Shown: positions 27,600 through 37,561 of the stretch, piece after piece
Layout of the letters: each line of letters opens with the position of its first letter
Numbering within the stretch: the first letter of the stretch is position 1
NCBI RefSeq assembly: GCF_011303555.1
Contig: NZ_CP049868.1
Span: 186,001 to 250,000 of the forward strand
DNA from: Pedobacter sp. HDW13
GTDB taxonomy: Bacteria > Bacteroidota > Bacteroidia > Sphingobacteriales > Sphingobacteriaceae
Length of the DNA stretch: 64,000 nucleotides
Direction: 5' to 3'
The notes under the pieces: generated by a model
Databases searched by the model: none
What the model was told of the DNA's origin: nothing
What the model saw: only the letters and a program-made list of their open reading frames with translations
Program-made: the position numbers and the translations under genes

Positions 27600-27626
27600 A
27601 AATCCGGAATTAAAAACTCCGGATTT
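27600..27626. terminator. Bidirectional terminator between DUF1003 and the fructan locus
   Basis: A perfect 9-bp stem (AAATCCGGA and TCCGGATTT) with a 9-base loop, placed between the convergent ends of the DUF1003 gene and the last gene of the fructan locus. A-rich flanks on both sides allow either direction; it lies 45 bases past the minus-strand stop. Confidence 0.65.
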
Positions 27627-27670
27627 CGCCGTACTTTGCAGTGAAATTTTCGGCATTAAGCATTTAAGTT

Positions 27671-29302
27671 TTAAGGATATTTTACCTGAATATTTTTGAA
27701 TGTAACATCACTATTATCTGTGAATATTCCCCAATTTGTATTTTGTGCTTTATAAATTCTACAGCTCAGTGCGACCTGATTGTTTATATAAACTACCACC
27801 GTCGAGTTTTCTATTACGATATCAATAGCATAATCTATATTAGCGGCAAGGGTTATGGGCACATCATTATCCGCCACCGTTGATGCAGTAATAGAACCGT
27901 GATTTGTTTTATCAAAACTGAACCGGTTTTGTGATGGTACAAACCTGAGACTATAAAAATCATTATAGCCGTCGCAGGCACCAATCATGAAACCAAAATC
28001 CTTTGCTGAACTTGAATAATTGACTGTAGCACTTATTTTAAATTTTTCTTTGGCAACAGGTTCATAAATAACATTGGCGATATCATTGCTCGCCGGACTT
28101 ATTATCCGGTAACTTTGCATACCAGGCACTGTGTTAGTTACGTTGCCCCACTGACTATTCACCGTAAGCGCGTAATTATTTGTTTCGAGATTCGCTTTTA
28201 GCGTATGAGGCATAGTAACGGCCAGATCGCCATTGGCCATGGCATAAATTTTATGCACAACCATATTTCCTCCCCAGCTCCATGCACCTGTATCCACATG
28301 GCCCGCCAGTATATTGTTCCACCCAAAAACATAGTTGTCACCGTATTGATCTGTTACAATTTTTCCGGCGAAGAAACTTTTACCCTCAAACCGACTAGTT
28401 CCAGCTGGCAAGCTCCAGGTGCCCGTCAGCGATGTGGCTTTACGGTAGTACATATACTTATTGATCTGATCGGAGTATACCAGGTAATAGGTACTGCCCA
28501 GTTTTATCACTTGAGGGCATTCCATCATAAAATAATTAGTACTGCCACCATCATAGAGAACCCCTTGGTAGCTCCAGTTTGTTAAATCAGTTGAGGTATA
28601 CCTTACAATAACGCCGCGCCAGGTACCGGATACATTTTTGCGGGCTGCTACAACCATGTTCCAGATTGTACCATCCAGAAAAACATAAGGATCCCTGAAA
28701 TTATCATTTTCATCAAATCCCTGCCCGGTAGGTACTGTCATTGTTGGGAACGCAGTATCTTTCGTAAATGCTGAGGTTGGATTGCTTGATGAGGCCCTTA
28801 CGATACCTTCAAGTTTTGATCCGCAACTGACATAGTTGTTATTGCGCCCGGAATAAAAGAAATAATAGGTTGACCCGCTTTTGACCACACTTCCCGCTCC
28901 TACTGCATTATCCTGGGCACAGGTTGCAGCGCTGGAACCGATGATTTGGCCAATTTCCGTGTAATTGTAAAAATTTGTTGTCGTAAACGCATACATCGGG
29001 TGACGGGTATTGGTGGGATCATCCCAGATATCTTTAAGGTAATAAACAACAAATTTGTTACTAGCAGCATCAAAAAAGGGTGCCATATCGCCTACCCGGT
29101 AACCATCGCTGGTCATCTTGTAAATGGTATAATCCGTCTGCTCGGTTTGCTGGCTACATTGTAACCCTGCAAGAGAGTTCAAATTAGCTTTGCTGCTCTT
29201 TTTCAAAGTGGCCCCCAAAGGCAATTCCATTTCCTGTTTACAGGAGTACATCATTAGGCACAGCAAAGCTGCTATACCTATTTTTAAATAGGATAGTTTC
29301 AT
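27671..29302 (-). CDS. GH32-like surface lipoprotein with C-terminal DUF4975 domain
   Basis: A 543-aa lipoprotein (lipobox at MMYSC, Cys21). The beta-propeller has family GH32 catalytic positions in altered context: the nucleophile aspartate is in YRVGDMAPFF in place of WMNDPNG, the transition-state aspartate in NFRDPYVF and the acid glutamate in MECPQV. The C-terminal 170 residues are a beta-sandwich of the DUF4975 kind. It is predicted to cut levan or another fructan at the cell surface, probably endo-acting as in the Bacteroides levan locus; that specificity is an inference. It is the last gene of the operon and a paralogue of the gene ending at 32857. A terminator follows. Confidence 0.8.
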   Translation of the reverse strand: MKLSYLKIGIAALLCLMMYSCKQEMELPLGATLKKSSKANLNSLAGLQCSQQTEQTDYTIYKMTSDGYRVGDMAPFFDAASNKFVVYYLKDIWDDPTNTRHPMYAFTTTNFYNYTEIGQIIGSSAATCAQDNAVGAGSVVKSGSTYYFFYSGRNNNYVSCGSKLEGIVRASSSNPTSAFTKDTAFPTMTVPTGQGFDENDNFRDPYVFLDGTIWNMVVAARKNVSGTWRGVIVRYTSTDLTNWSYQGVLYDGGSTNYFMMECPQVIKLGSTYYLVYSDQINKYMYYRKATSLTGTWSLPAGTSRFEGKSFFAGKIVTDQYGDNYVFGWNNILAGHVDTGAWSWGGNMVVHKIYAMANGDLAVTMPHTLKANLETNNYALTVNSQWGNVTNTVPGMQSYRIISPASNDIANVIYEPVAKEKFKISATVNYSSSAKDFGFMIGACDGYNDFYSLRFVPSQNRFSFDKTNHGSITASTVADNDVPITLAANIDYAIDIVIENSTVVVYINNQVALSCRIYKAQNTNWGIFTDNSDVTFKNIQVKYP

Positions 29303-29334
29303 AATTAAGGTTTATTATTTGGTTAGGTTATTGA

Positions 29335-30852
29335 TTACAGGCTTTTAATGCCTGCATATTTAAGATTTTGAATTAACAGTGGCTTAGTTGATTTTATATG
29401 GAGCTGCGTTAAAGGGCTATGCGCAAAGAATGTATTGGTCATCACTGTCAAACCATTATCTGCAAATACTTCCGCCGAGGTAACATCCAATATTAATTTT
29501 AATTGAATGTGGTTATCTTTTGAAATACGGGGAGCAGTTGTTACCCTTGGAAAGCTCTTTTCGAAATCAACCTGTCCTGATTTAGTACGGTCTGTATAAA
29601 AAGTATTGTTCTTCGCATCATATCCAAGAACAAGTTCATCTCCATTGTCGTTTGTTAAACGCAAAGAAAAGCTTTGCTTTTGCGCTGTCGTCAGCTCAAG
29701 CTGATACTTACCCTTAAATGAGGTTACCTTGGTAGAAAGGTCATAGTCTGTCTTGGCAGCACTGTATTTGAGCTGGGCAGCTTTATCCAAAATCAGGTTA
29801 AACTCTTTTACCGGGGCTGCACTGAGGTAAACCTCGTTTCCTACTTTTTTCAATTGAAGTTCTCTTGCAATTGTGGTAGCACCCCTAAACCCCTGCTCTG
29901 GTATCTGATTGGCGTAGGTCCAGTTATTCATCCAACCCATAAATATTTTCCTGTTGCCTGTGTTTGACCAGGTAACGCCAGCATAATTATCTGCCCCATA
30001 ATCCAGCCAACGAATGTCTGTATGATCTGCAGAAAATATCCCCTCTTTAAAGTCCCCTACAAAATACTGGGTTCCAGATCCGCCGGCGGGTCCTCCAGGG
30101 TTAATGCTAACCAGCAAGACCCACTTTTGAATCCCGTTCACAGATAAAGGAAACAGGTCAGGGCATTCCCAAACTCCTCCATGGGCACCTGACTTTTCCC
30201 CAAATTCACTTTCTTTCGTCCAATTTTTTAAGTTTGGCGATGAATAGAAGGTAATCCTATCCTTGGTTGCCAGGGTCATAATCCATTTCTTGCTTTGGGT
30301 ATGCCACATTACTTTTGGGTCCCTAAAATCCCAGATACCTGGGTTGGGCAGCACAGGATTACCTTCATATTTTGTCCATGTTTTCCCCTCGTCGATGCTA
30401 TAGGCAATACTTTGATATTGATGTAACCCCGTTTTAGCTTCTTCTATTTTGTGGTTGTGGTGTGTAAATATGGCAACCAGGGCATTCTTACCAAAACCAG
30501 CTGTGTTATTTACATCTACGACTGCGCTTCCGGAAAATATGGTTCCTAAACTGTCGGGATATAAAGCGATAGGCTGATGATCCCAATGATCCAAATCGGT
30601 ACTTGTTGCGTGCCCCCAATGCATTGGTCCCCAAACAGACGAGTTTGGATTATGCTGATAAAAGAGATGATACTTTCCATTTAAGTACACCATTCCGTTG
30701 GGATCATTCATCCAATGGCTCTTTGGTGTAAAATGAAATGCAGGGCGGTATTGATCGCTTTCGTTTTTCTGTTGGGCTATAGCTGTATTTTGGCCCAAGC
30801 CGCACGCAACCAGCATACAGAAATAAGTTATTTTTAAAATTTTATGTTTCAT
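29335..30852 (-). CDS. Glycoside hydrolase family 32, exo-fructosidase type
   Basis: A 505-aa enzyme with all GH32 hallmarks: nucleophile in WMNDPNG (Asp50), GPMHWGHATSTDLDHW, stabilising aspartate in FRDPKV and general acid in WECPDLF. The five-bladed propeller is followed by the C-terminal beta-sandwich. It should release fructose from levan, inulin or sucrose-type ends in the periplasm. The N-terminal signal has LVAC at residues 14-17, a possible lipobox, and also a signal-peptidase I site near AIAQ; either is possible. It sits between two other GH32 genes in the operon. Confidence 0.93.
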   Translation of the reverse strand: MKHKILKITYFCMLVACGLGQNTAIAQQKNESDQYRPAFHFTPKSHWMNDPNGMVYLNGKYHLFYQHNPNSSVWGPMHWGHATSTDLDHWDHQPIALYPDSLGTIFSGSAVVDVNNTAGFGKNALVAIFTHHNHKIEEAKTGLHQYQSIAYSIDEGKTWTKYEGNPVLPNPGIWDFRDPKVMWHTQSKKWIMTLATKDRITFYSSPNLKNWTKESEFGEKSGAHGGVWECPDLFPLSVNGIQKWVLLVSINPGGPAGGSGTQYFVGDFKEGIFSADHTDIRWLDYGADNYAGVTWSNTGNRKIFMGWMNNWTYANQIPEQGFRGATTIARELQLKKVGNEVYLSAAPVKEFNLILDKAAQLKYSAAKTDYDLSTKVTSFKGKYQLELTTAQKQSFSLRLTNDNGDELVLGYDAKNNTFYTDRTKSGQVDFEKSFPRVTTAPRISKDNHIQLKLILDVTSAEVFADNGLTVMTNTFFAHSPLTQLHIKSTKPLLIQNLKYAGIKSL

Positions 30853-30891
30853 TGGTTTATCTTTTTACGGTTATTTTTTAATTATTTGTAT

Positions 30892-32847
30892 TTACTTCCA
30901 TATACTCTCTAATTGCCAGGCTTTAAGATCCAAAAGTGTTGTTCCGTTTTCGGAAACGGCCTGAACCCCGAGTTGTTTATCAGAAGGAAACGTACTTGCG
31001 CTACATACCATTTCCCCATCATTGGCGAATATTTCTATAGAAGACCGGTCAATGAAAATATGAAGGTTGAGCCTGCCATCTTTTAGCGTTAATGGAACAG
31101 TGTATTTCTTAGCAAAAACCTGGGTAAAACTTTCATCAGTATTAAAATCAGTACAATTGGTCCTGTCAATGGTAAGATCGCCCAGTGCGGGATTATATCG
31201 GATGCTTAACTTCCTACCTTCCCCAACCAGCAAATTAAATCCAAAGACATTTGCAGAAACAGGCGTAAAGGCAACTTCCATTTCATAAGTATTTCGCTCA
31301 GGCTTAAACCCTTTTATTTCCTGAATATCTCTGATTTTTAGGTTTTGGGCTGAAAAACCATTTCTCCGCAAACTTTGCAATTGGCTAATGGGTTGCTGTA
31401 CTACCCGAAGTCCAGTCAGTGTTTTCCTTAGCGACATTACCCTGGGAATAGAATGAAACCCCTTGCCCCATGTGGTAGGGACTTTGCGGGCATAATCCCA
31501 ATTCCCCATCCACCCAATAGCAATTACAGTATCTTTTAAGCTATCATGTTCATCGTAATTTCGCCAGGTTCTGGTGGCATAATAATCTGGGCCATAGTCA
31601 AGCCACAAGGCATGCTCCAATTGCTGATTGGTTAGTTGATTGGAAAACATAATATGGTCAACAGCAATAAATCCTTTGGTACTGTCAGTGCTTTGGTCTA
31701 CAATTTCCAAATGTGCTTTTTTCCCAATAAGAGAACTCACATCCCAACCGTTCCATTTAAAAACCTTACAATTATCTCCGGTTGTACTTCGAACAATTTC
31801 ACCTTCAACAACCAGGTTTATACAAGTTGTATCGGGATGATTGCCACCTGCGATCAAAAAATTTATGGCTTTGTGATTAATGGTAAATGGCACTGATATT
31901 AAGTTTCCTTTAGCATTTTTCACCGAAGGAGATGAAGCATATCCTTTGCCAAGGTAATCAGCCATTTCTTTATTCTCCGCAAAAGCCAATCCTTCGTTCT
32001 TCCATTTTGGATAGGCTGGATTTTCAAAATCATCGAACACAACACCTGCTATTCCCTTCCCACTTTGAAGATAATCAATCATGGTCTGATCGGAATGAAA
32101 TGATTTTCCATCAAAATCACCAACAAAATACTGCACCCGGTTTGGACCTCTTCCGATAAGCAAAACCCATTTTTTCTCCTTTGTTCCTTCAATGGACAAT
32201 TCAAACAAATCAGGGCACTCCCAGAATGAATTTTTGGCACCCAAAGCTTTAAAGCTGCTACAATACTTCCAGTTTTTAAGATCAGGAGACTGGTAAAACT
32301 GAATTTCCTGAACGTCAGGACGGGAAACCACCATTTTCCATAGCTTGTCTTTTTTATGCCAAAAAACCTGCGGATCGCGAAAAAAAAATTTATTGATGCT
32401 GAGTACCGGATTTTCTTTATAATACTCAAAGCTCATTCCCTGATCACCGCTTACGGATATAGCCTGCGCTTCGGGCAAACTATCGCCAGCAAAGTGTTTG
32501 GTATAGATAGCAATCATGCTATTCTTTCCAAAACCACTGGTGTTCGCTTTATCAATGGCAACCGAGCCGCTAAAATAAGAGAACCCCATTCCTTCTTTCA
32601 TCGGCCTGGACAACTCCTGCCAATGCACTAAATCGGTAGAGGTTGCATGTCCCCACCAAAATAAATGGTACTTTCCATCGTGTTTAACCAAACCATCAGG
32701 ATCTCCAATCCACCCTTTTAACGGACTAAAATGATAAAGCGGGCGGTAAGCCTGCACTTCCCGATCTGCCTGTTGGGCAAAGCTGCTTACCGACAGAAAA
32801 ATTGTCGATAAGCAGGCCATTACTAATGGATTTTTCATTCTTCCCAT
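30892..32847 (-). CDS. Glycoside hydrolase family 32 with an inserted beta-sandwich module
   Basis: A 651-aa GH32 enzyme with a signal peptide (LSVSSFAQQ). The nucleophile motif is WIGDPDG (Asp49) and the next strand reads KYHLFWWGHATSTDLVHW, lacking the usual loop (QYNP to GPMH) of about 14 residues. FRDPQV and WECPDLF carry the other catalytic acids. Between propeller blades, at about residues 265-410, a module is inserted (DFENPAYPKWKNEGLAFAEN, then KWNGWDVSSLIGKKAHLEIV and AVDHIMFSN), of a type otherwise known next to levanase domains and probably sugar-binding. It should act on fructan oligomers in the periplasm. Confidence 0.88.
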   Translation of the reverse strand: MGRMKNPLVMACLSTIFLSVSSFAQQADREVQAYRPLYHFSPLKGWIGDPDGLVKHDGKYHLFWWGHATSTDLVHWQELSRPMKEGMGFSYFSGSVAIDKANTSGFGKNSMIAIYTKHFAGDSLPEAQAISVSGDQGMSFEYYKENPVLSINKFFFRDPQVFWHKKDKLWKMVVSRPDVQEIQFYQSPDLKNWKYCSSFKALGAKNSFWECPDLFELSIEGTKEKKWVLLIGRGPNRVQYFVGDFDGKSFHSDQTMIDYLQSGKGIAGVVFDDFENPAYPKWKNEGLAFAENKEMADYLGKGYASSPSVKNAKGNLISVPFTINHKAINFLIAGGNHPDTTCINLVVEGEIVRSTTGDNCKVFKWNGWDVSSLIGKKAHLEIVDQSTDSTKGFIAVDHIMFSNQLTNQQLEHALWLDYGPDYYATRTWRNYDEHDSLKDTVIAIGWMGNWDYARKVPTTWGKGFHSIPRVMSLRKTLTGLRVVQQPISQLQSLRRNGFSAQNLKIRDIQEIKGFKPERNTYEMEVAFTPVSANVFGFNLLVGEGRKLSIRYNPALGDLTIDRTNCTDFNTDESFTQVFAKKYTVPLTLKDGRLNLHIFIDRSSIEIFANDGEMVCSASTFPSDKQLGVQAVSENGTTLLDLKAWQLESIWK

Positions 32848-32856
32848 AGTCTAAAA

Positions 32857-34422
32857 CTAATGCGATGAAACTTTCAAGTTATTTACCTTTATATCTAATT
32901 TATCTGCACTAATCATCCATTGATTAGCATTTGCGGAGTAAATCCTATTGGTTAAGGCTATTTGATCATTTAAGTACAACACCACAACAGAACCATCAAC
33001 TACGATACTAAAATTGTAATTCTTATCTGCCTCAAATGTAAAGGGCACACGGGTAATTTCCTGACCATTTTTGTAAGCTGCTATGCGTTTTGAACCAGGT
33101 TCAAGTTTAATTATATATGAGGCGGTATTATCACTCTTTGTATTGAAACCAAAACTTGCTGTACCGGTTAAGTTATTAATAGAAAGGTTACCTGTTAGCA
33201 TGGTGGTACCATTTATTGCATTAAACCTGTACGCTGCAAGGGCTGTTGAACCATTTAATACATAATTGGCCGAAACATTGCTAACTGTTCCGGATTGCCC
33301 TGCAATCAACGGGGTAGCCTCTTTGGTAAAATAACTTTTAACCGCAACCGGAGCTTTTACAGCCAGCTTATCACTGCCTACCTTAATTAATTGTTGGGTA
33401 ATTAAATTCCCGCCCCAGGTCCTTGTCCCATTGTCATTTTCAGGATTACGGCGATGTGCCCAGCCAAAAACATAACGTTCAGTACCATTACTTGCTGAAC
33501 GACCTGCATAAAACTGATGACCATCAAACATATCCATTCCATCGGCAGGTTTTAACCATGGCCCGGCAGAAGATGCGGCAACCCTGTAGTGTGTACCCGG
33601 CGTACTGGTCCAATCTTCGGCAAAAAGCATAAAATACTTATCATCAATTTTAAATACATCCGCACATTCTAACATCAAATAATCGCCTTCTACAGTTAGC
33701 GGGCCTTTTAAATCCCATTTATCGCTTGCCGGATCCGCTGTGGTGTAAACCAGAATCGCCCCTTTTCCACCTTTTTGAGCGCTCACCATCATCCAATATT
33801 GCCCGAACTCCTGATTGTAAAAAACAAAAGGATCTCTAAAATCGTTGCTTGAATAACCTGCAGGTGCCCTAAGGGCAAAACCGGCTTTTTTAGACCAGCC
33901 CGATAGCGTACTACTTTTCGCGTACATAATGGCCTCAAGGGGATTGGCGGTTGTAAATGCAGGATTAGCATTTTGAAGCCAGCTGCCACTACCGTTATGC
34001 CCTGTATAATAAAAGTAGTTTGTGTTGGCGGCTTTTACCATAGATCCGGTCCCTACTAAAAAATCTTGCGTTGTTTGGCTACCATAAGGAATCATTTCGC
34101 CATCGTAACTAAAATCGAGCAGGTTTTTAGAGGTAAATTTATGAATTGGGTGTTGCCCCGGACTACTTTGTTTTATCCGATCGGACGCATCATGCAGGAA
34201 AAAAATCTCAAATTGACCATTAGCGTAATACGGCATTACATCGCCAACCCAGCCAGTATATTGTCCTGAGCTTGCCGTTGCAGAAAGTTGCGGCTTTGGA
34301 AAAATATTGAATTTTTCCTCGGCAAAAGGTTCAGCAGGAGCATAAGTCTTTTCTTTGGTGCAGGCAAGCGTCACTGATAAAAGCGTAGCTGCCATTAGAA
34401 TTCTTTTTAAGACCATCATCAT
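32857..34422 (-). CDS. GH32-like surface lipoprotein with C-terminal DUF4975 domain, second copy
   Basis: A 521-aa lipoprotein (SVTLAC, Cys21). As in the 543-aa paralogue, the GH32 propeller carries its nucleophile in an unusual context (GWVGDVMPYY), with the RDP motif in NDFRDPFVF and the acid glutamate in MLECADVF. The C-terminal domain is a DUF4975-type beta-sandwich (FGFNTKSDNTASYIIKLEPG). The start gives three methionines in a row; any may be used. It is the first enzyme after the surface-binding protein in the operon, the position of the endo-levanase in the B. thetaiotaomicron levan locus, which suggests surface endo-cleavage of levan. Confidence 0.82.
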   Translation of the reverse strand: MMMVLKRILMAATLLSVTLACTKEKTYAPAEPFAEEKFNIFPKPQLSATASSGQYTGWVGDVMPYYANGQFEIFFLHDASDRIKQSSPGQHPIHKFTSKNLLDFSYDGEMIPYGSQTTQDFLVGTGSMVKAANTNYFYYTGHNGSGSWLQNANPAFTTANPLEAIMYAKSSTLSGWSKKAGFALRAPAGYSSNDFRDPFVFYNQEFGQYWMMVSAQKGGKGAILVYTTADPASDKWDLKGPLTVEGDYLMLECADVFKIDDKYFMLFAEDWTSTPGTHYRVAASSAGPWLKPADGMDMFDGHQFYAGRSASNGTERYVFGWAHRRNPENDNGTRTWGGNLITQQLIKVGSDKLAVKAPVAVKSYFTKEATPLIAGQSGTVSNVSANYVLNGSTALAAYRFNAINGTTMLTGNLSINNLTGTASFGFNTKSDNTASYIIKLEPGSKRIAAYKNGQEITRVPFTFEADKNYNFSIVVDGSVVVLYLNDQIALTNRIYSANANQWMISADKLDIKVNNLKVSSH

Positions 34423-34448
34423 TGTGCTTATATTTTGAATTTATATTT

Positions 34449-35828
34449 CTATTTTTTTAGATAATCTATCGCATTCTTAGTCAACCTGCGAATGTTATTA
34501 ATGTAGTTATTGGTAGTTGGAGCACCATTTTGCGGCTCAGAATACCAATCGTAAGCACCGAATGTTATGACTACTACATTACCAGCACCGTTTGTTTGCG
34601 GCCATTCTGCTATACCTACTCTTCCATCAAGCTGATCGTCCCAAGCTTCAGAAGCAAGGTTTATTCCGCCGGTTTGCTGGCGCCATCCAGTTCCATTACT
34701 ATAGCCACCCCAATCGGGTAAAAACCACCAGGCGGTGTGGTTAAGCCTGAACGTACCTTTTTGTAATAAATTTGCCTTACCTGGTGCATAAGTATCCAAG
34801 CCTTGAAATATTGGATGGGATTCTTTGCCTTTGAAAGAAATTCCCCAATCGCTGTTATTTTCAATAAATCCATTTGGTAAAAAGTCCCCAAAAACATTAT
34901 TTGGACCTTTACCAGCTGGCACAACACCTAAAGCCTCTACGTATCGGCCTGCAAATGAAGAAAGCAGAAGAGAGCCGCCGGCTGTCCTATATGCTTTTAA
35001 AGCATTAACCGCTCCTGCTGCCGTAGCCTGAGCCGGAAGCGCCTGGTCTGAATCAAAATGCCACCAAATTACCTTATAATTTGAAAGTCGCTGCCCCGTA
35101 GCTACAGAACCGAAAGAGATATAATCGGCCGTTGGATAAGTAGTAAAAAACCAATCACTAGCTGCTTTTTCATCTGGATTTGTGATTGCTGATCTTGAGC
35201 CAGCAGTGCCGATAAATGCATATTGACTTATCGAATTACTAATCAGATTGACCTGGTAGGTAGTACTCACCGTTCCTTTGGTAAAGGTATAGGTAACCGG
35301 CTGAGTGAAATCCTGGGCAACACCACTTGCCGGGCTAACCTGAATACCTGCCGGGCTTTCGATAATTGGAGCCACTCCGTTTAAATTAGTTCCATCGGGT
35401 AACACCAAAGTAACATTTCTTCCCTCATTATCAATAGTTGCTTTAACACCGTTTACTGAAAGACTGGTTAAGGGAGAAATAATTTTTACGGTTACCGAAT
35501 AGTCTTTAAACAAATTTCCATTCACAACCCTAAAAGCTACTGCCCCGGTAAAATTTAGCGGCTTGGCATTTATGATATTTGCCGTTGCACCCTCAGGCAA
35601 TTCCATTGCAGGTGAAAGATTGGTTAAATCCGTTCCAAATGGAAGATTTACCGTTACAGCGCCCGTTAACTGGTTAATTGAGGCAACTGTACCGTTAATG
35701 GAGAAAGATGATAACTGAACCTGGGTATCCAGTTTAAAATCGTCATTTTTGCTCTTTTTACATCCTGCGAGCACCAATATTATGGCAACTAGCAGAAAAA
35801 CGGGCGCAAATATATTTTTAAGTTTCAT
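34449..35828 (-). CDS. SusE-position surface glycan-binding lipoprotein (DUF4960)
   Basis: A 459-aa lipoprotein (VLAGC, Cys23). After the signal come two Ig-like repeats (about 35-120 and 120-205: FSINGTVASINQLTGAVTVN, then LSVNGVKATIDNEGRNVTLV), and then a GATase-like alpha/beta domain of the DUF4960 type (SNYKVIWWHFDSDQALP, AYRTAGGSLLLSSFAGRYVE). In the levan locus of B. thetaiotaomicron a DUF4960 protein occupies the same place after SusD and binds levan at the cell surface. It lies 21 bases after the SusD stop. Binding of levan here is inferred by that analogy. Confidence 0.85.
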   Translation of the reverse strand: MKLKNIFAPVFLLVAIILVLAGCKKSKNDDFKLDTQVQLSSFSINGTVASINQLTGAVTVNLPFGTDLTNLSPAMELPEGATANIINAKPLNFTGAVAFRVVNGNLFKDYSVTVKIISPLTSLSVNGVKATIDNEGRNVTLVLPDGTNLNGVAPIIESPAGIQVSPASGVAQDFTQPVTYTFTKGTVSTTYQVNLISNSISQYAFIGTAGSRSAITNPDEKAASDWFFTTYPTADYISFGSVATGQRLSNYKVIWWHFDSDQALPAQATAAGAVNALKAYRTAGGSLLLSSFAGRYVEALGVVPAGKGPNNVFGDFLPNGFIENNSDWGISFKGKESHPIFQGLDTYAPGKANLLQKGTFRLNHTAWWFLPDWGGYSNGTGWRQQTGGINLASEAWDDQLDGRVGIAEWPQTNGAGNVVVITFGAYDWYSEPQNGAPTTNNYINNIRRLTKNAIDYLKK

Positions 35829-35849
35829 GTTCTTAATTTTAGTTTTCCA

Positions 35850-37547
35850 TTAATAAAGTGGATTTTGTACATACCGGTTTTCGCTCCAGAAAATCTGGTT
35901 TTGTGGAATTGGTAAAAATTCATCTCTTCCTTTGGTAAATTTGGCCCCCTGAAAAATACTGCGGGTTCCTTTCTCAGTATCAAAGTAAGCATTGATTACC
36001 TGATCGGTTATTCCCCAACGCATCAGGTCAAAGAACCGTTCACCCTCTAAAGCCATTTCTAAACGGCGTTCAAAACGAAGTGCTTTTCGGGCATTATCCT
36101 GGTCCCAAACAATATTGGTTCCGGGCACATATTGCTGCACATTATACTTTGAGGTTGGTTGTCCGTTAGCCATAACCAGTTTTGACGTACTTTTAGATGC
36201 ACGATCCCTGATGGCATTTATAAGAGGCAAAGCCTCTCCCTGCCTGCCAAGTTCTATAAGCGCCTCTGCCTTAAACAACATTACATCGGCAAGCCTGATC
36301 ATGATCCTGGCTTTGGTATTTCCAAAAAATGGCGGAAGCTTAATAAAGCAATCGCAATCTGGCGAAACGTTCTCTTTCATAGAATTATAAGTTCCATAAA
36401 TAGGGATACTGCGGCTCCAACTTTCGGTTACCACTCTTGTGGGATCGTATTTCCACGGTGCACCTGGTCGTGAAATCGTATGATCAACACGTGGGTCAAC
36501 TGTGTTTACTGAAAAATCTACGTTTTGTTGATTGAAAGTATCAAAAAGTGGAATACCTGCTGCAGTTGTTCTAAAAGCATTCATTAAAGTTTGCGAGGGT
36601 TTTTGAAAATCGCAGCAACCAATGCCTTGTGGTACGGTAAGCATATCACCAAAATTTACCCTCCCTCTACCTGCCCCGTCATTGCTGGAAAACTGAACCG
36701 ACATAATGGCTTCTACACCATTCTCAAAAGTCCCTGAAGTAAAGTTATTGGCAAAATCTGCCTGAAGCTTATAGCTTGAGGCCATCACCTGATCAGCCGC
36801 AGCAATAACTTGTTGCAAGCGGTTAGCATCAATTGATGTTACCGCATGGTTTGCATTTTGCATGTAAGCCTGAAACAACCTTGTTTTAGCTAAAAAAGCA
36901 TAGGCAGCGTATTTATTGGCTCGACCTATTTGCGGTTGTGCCACTGGAAGTGCATCTGCCGCAGCCTGAAAATCAGCTGCTATTTTATCCAATATCTGAT
37001 CTCTGGTAAAAACGTTGTTTTTAATAAACTTATAATCATCCGATGGTACTGCATCGTCTATATAAGGGATATTTTTGAACAGGTTTTCCAGCATCAAATA
37101 CCAGTAACCACGCAAGAAACGTAATTCGGCAACCCTGGTTTTTACGAGCGGATATTCAGCCTCGCTAAATTTACTTAGCACACGGATGCCCTCGTTGGCA
37201 CGCCTGATACCGACATAAATATTAAACCATATTCCGTCATAATTCCATTGATCGGGACGTGATGATACAAAGGTTTCCATTGCATGGAATACATCACCAT
37301 CGTTAATACCGCCACCGCCTTTATAAGCATCATCAGCACGGATATTTCCGTATTGGTACATGCTAAAGGCGCGGTTAATTTCATCATTGCCTAATTGTGA
37401 GTAAGCTGCCGTTACAAAACCTTCGGCTTGTGATGGTGTTGCCACCTGATTTTCGTTAAGTGAACCTCTTGGCCCTACTTCGAGTGCTTTTTTGCAGGAT
37501 GTAATCAATATTACTGATACTGCAAGTAAGAATATATATTTTTTCAT
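35850..37547 (-). CDS. SusD-like outer-membrane glycan-binding lipoprotein
   Basis: A 565-aa RagB/SusD family lipoprotein (ILITSC, Cys18). The N-terminal TPR-like part has the family opening GPRGSLNENQVATPSQAEGF, then VTAAYSQLG; the C-terminal part has ALRFERRLEMALEGERFFDL, then MRWG and the end GRDEFLPIPQNQIF. It caps the SusC pore and hands over oligosaccharide. It starts 14 bases after the SusC stop. In this locus the ligand should be a fructan. Confidence 0.95.
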   Translation of the reverse strand: MKKYIFLLAVSVILITSCKKALEVGPRGSLNENQVATPSQAEGFVTAAYSQLGNDEINRAFSMYQYGNIRADDAYKGGGGINDGDVFHAMETFVSSRPDQWNYDGIWFNIYVGIRRANEGIRVLSKFSEAEYPLVKTRVAELRFLRGYWYLMLENLFKNIPYIDDAVPSDDYKFIKNNVFTRDQILDKIAADFQAAADALPVAQPQIGRANKYAAYAFLAKTRLFQAYMQNANHAVTSIDANRLQQVIAAADQVMASSYKLQADFANNFTSGTFENGVEAIMSVQFSSNDGAGRGRVNFGDMLTVPQGIGCCDFQKPSQTLMNAFRTTAAGIPLFDTFNQQNVDFSVNTVDPRVDHTISRPGAPWKYDPTRVVTESWSRSIPIYGTYNSMKENVSPDCDCFIKLPPFFGNTKARIMIRLADVMLFKAEALIELGRQGEALPLINAIRDRASKSTSKLVMANGQPTSKYNVQQYVPGTNIVWDQDNARKALRFERRLEMALEGERFFDLMRWGITDQVINAYFDTEKGTRSIFQGAKFTKGRDEFLPIPQNQIFWSENRYVQNPLY

Positions 37548-37561
37548 GACTAGTTCGCTAT

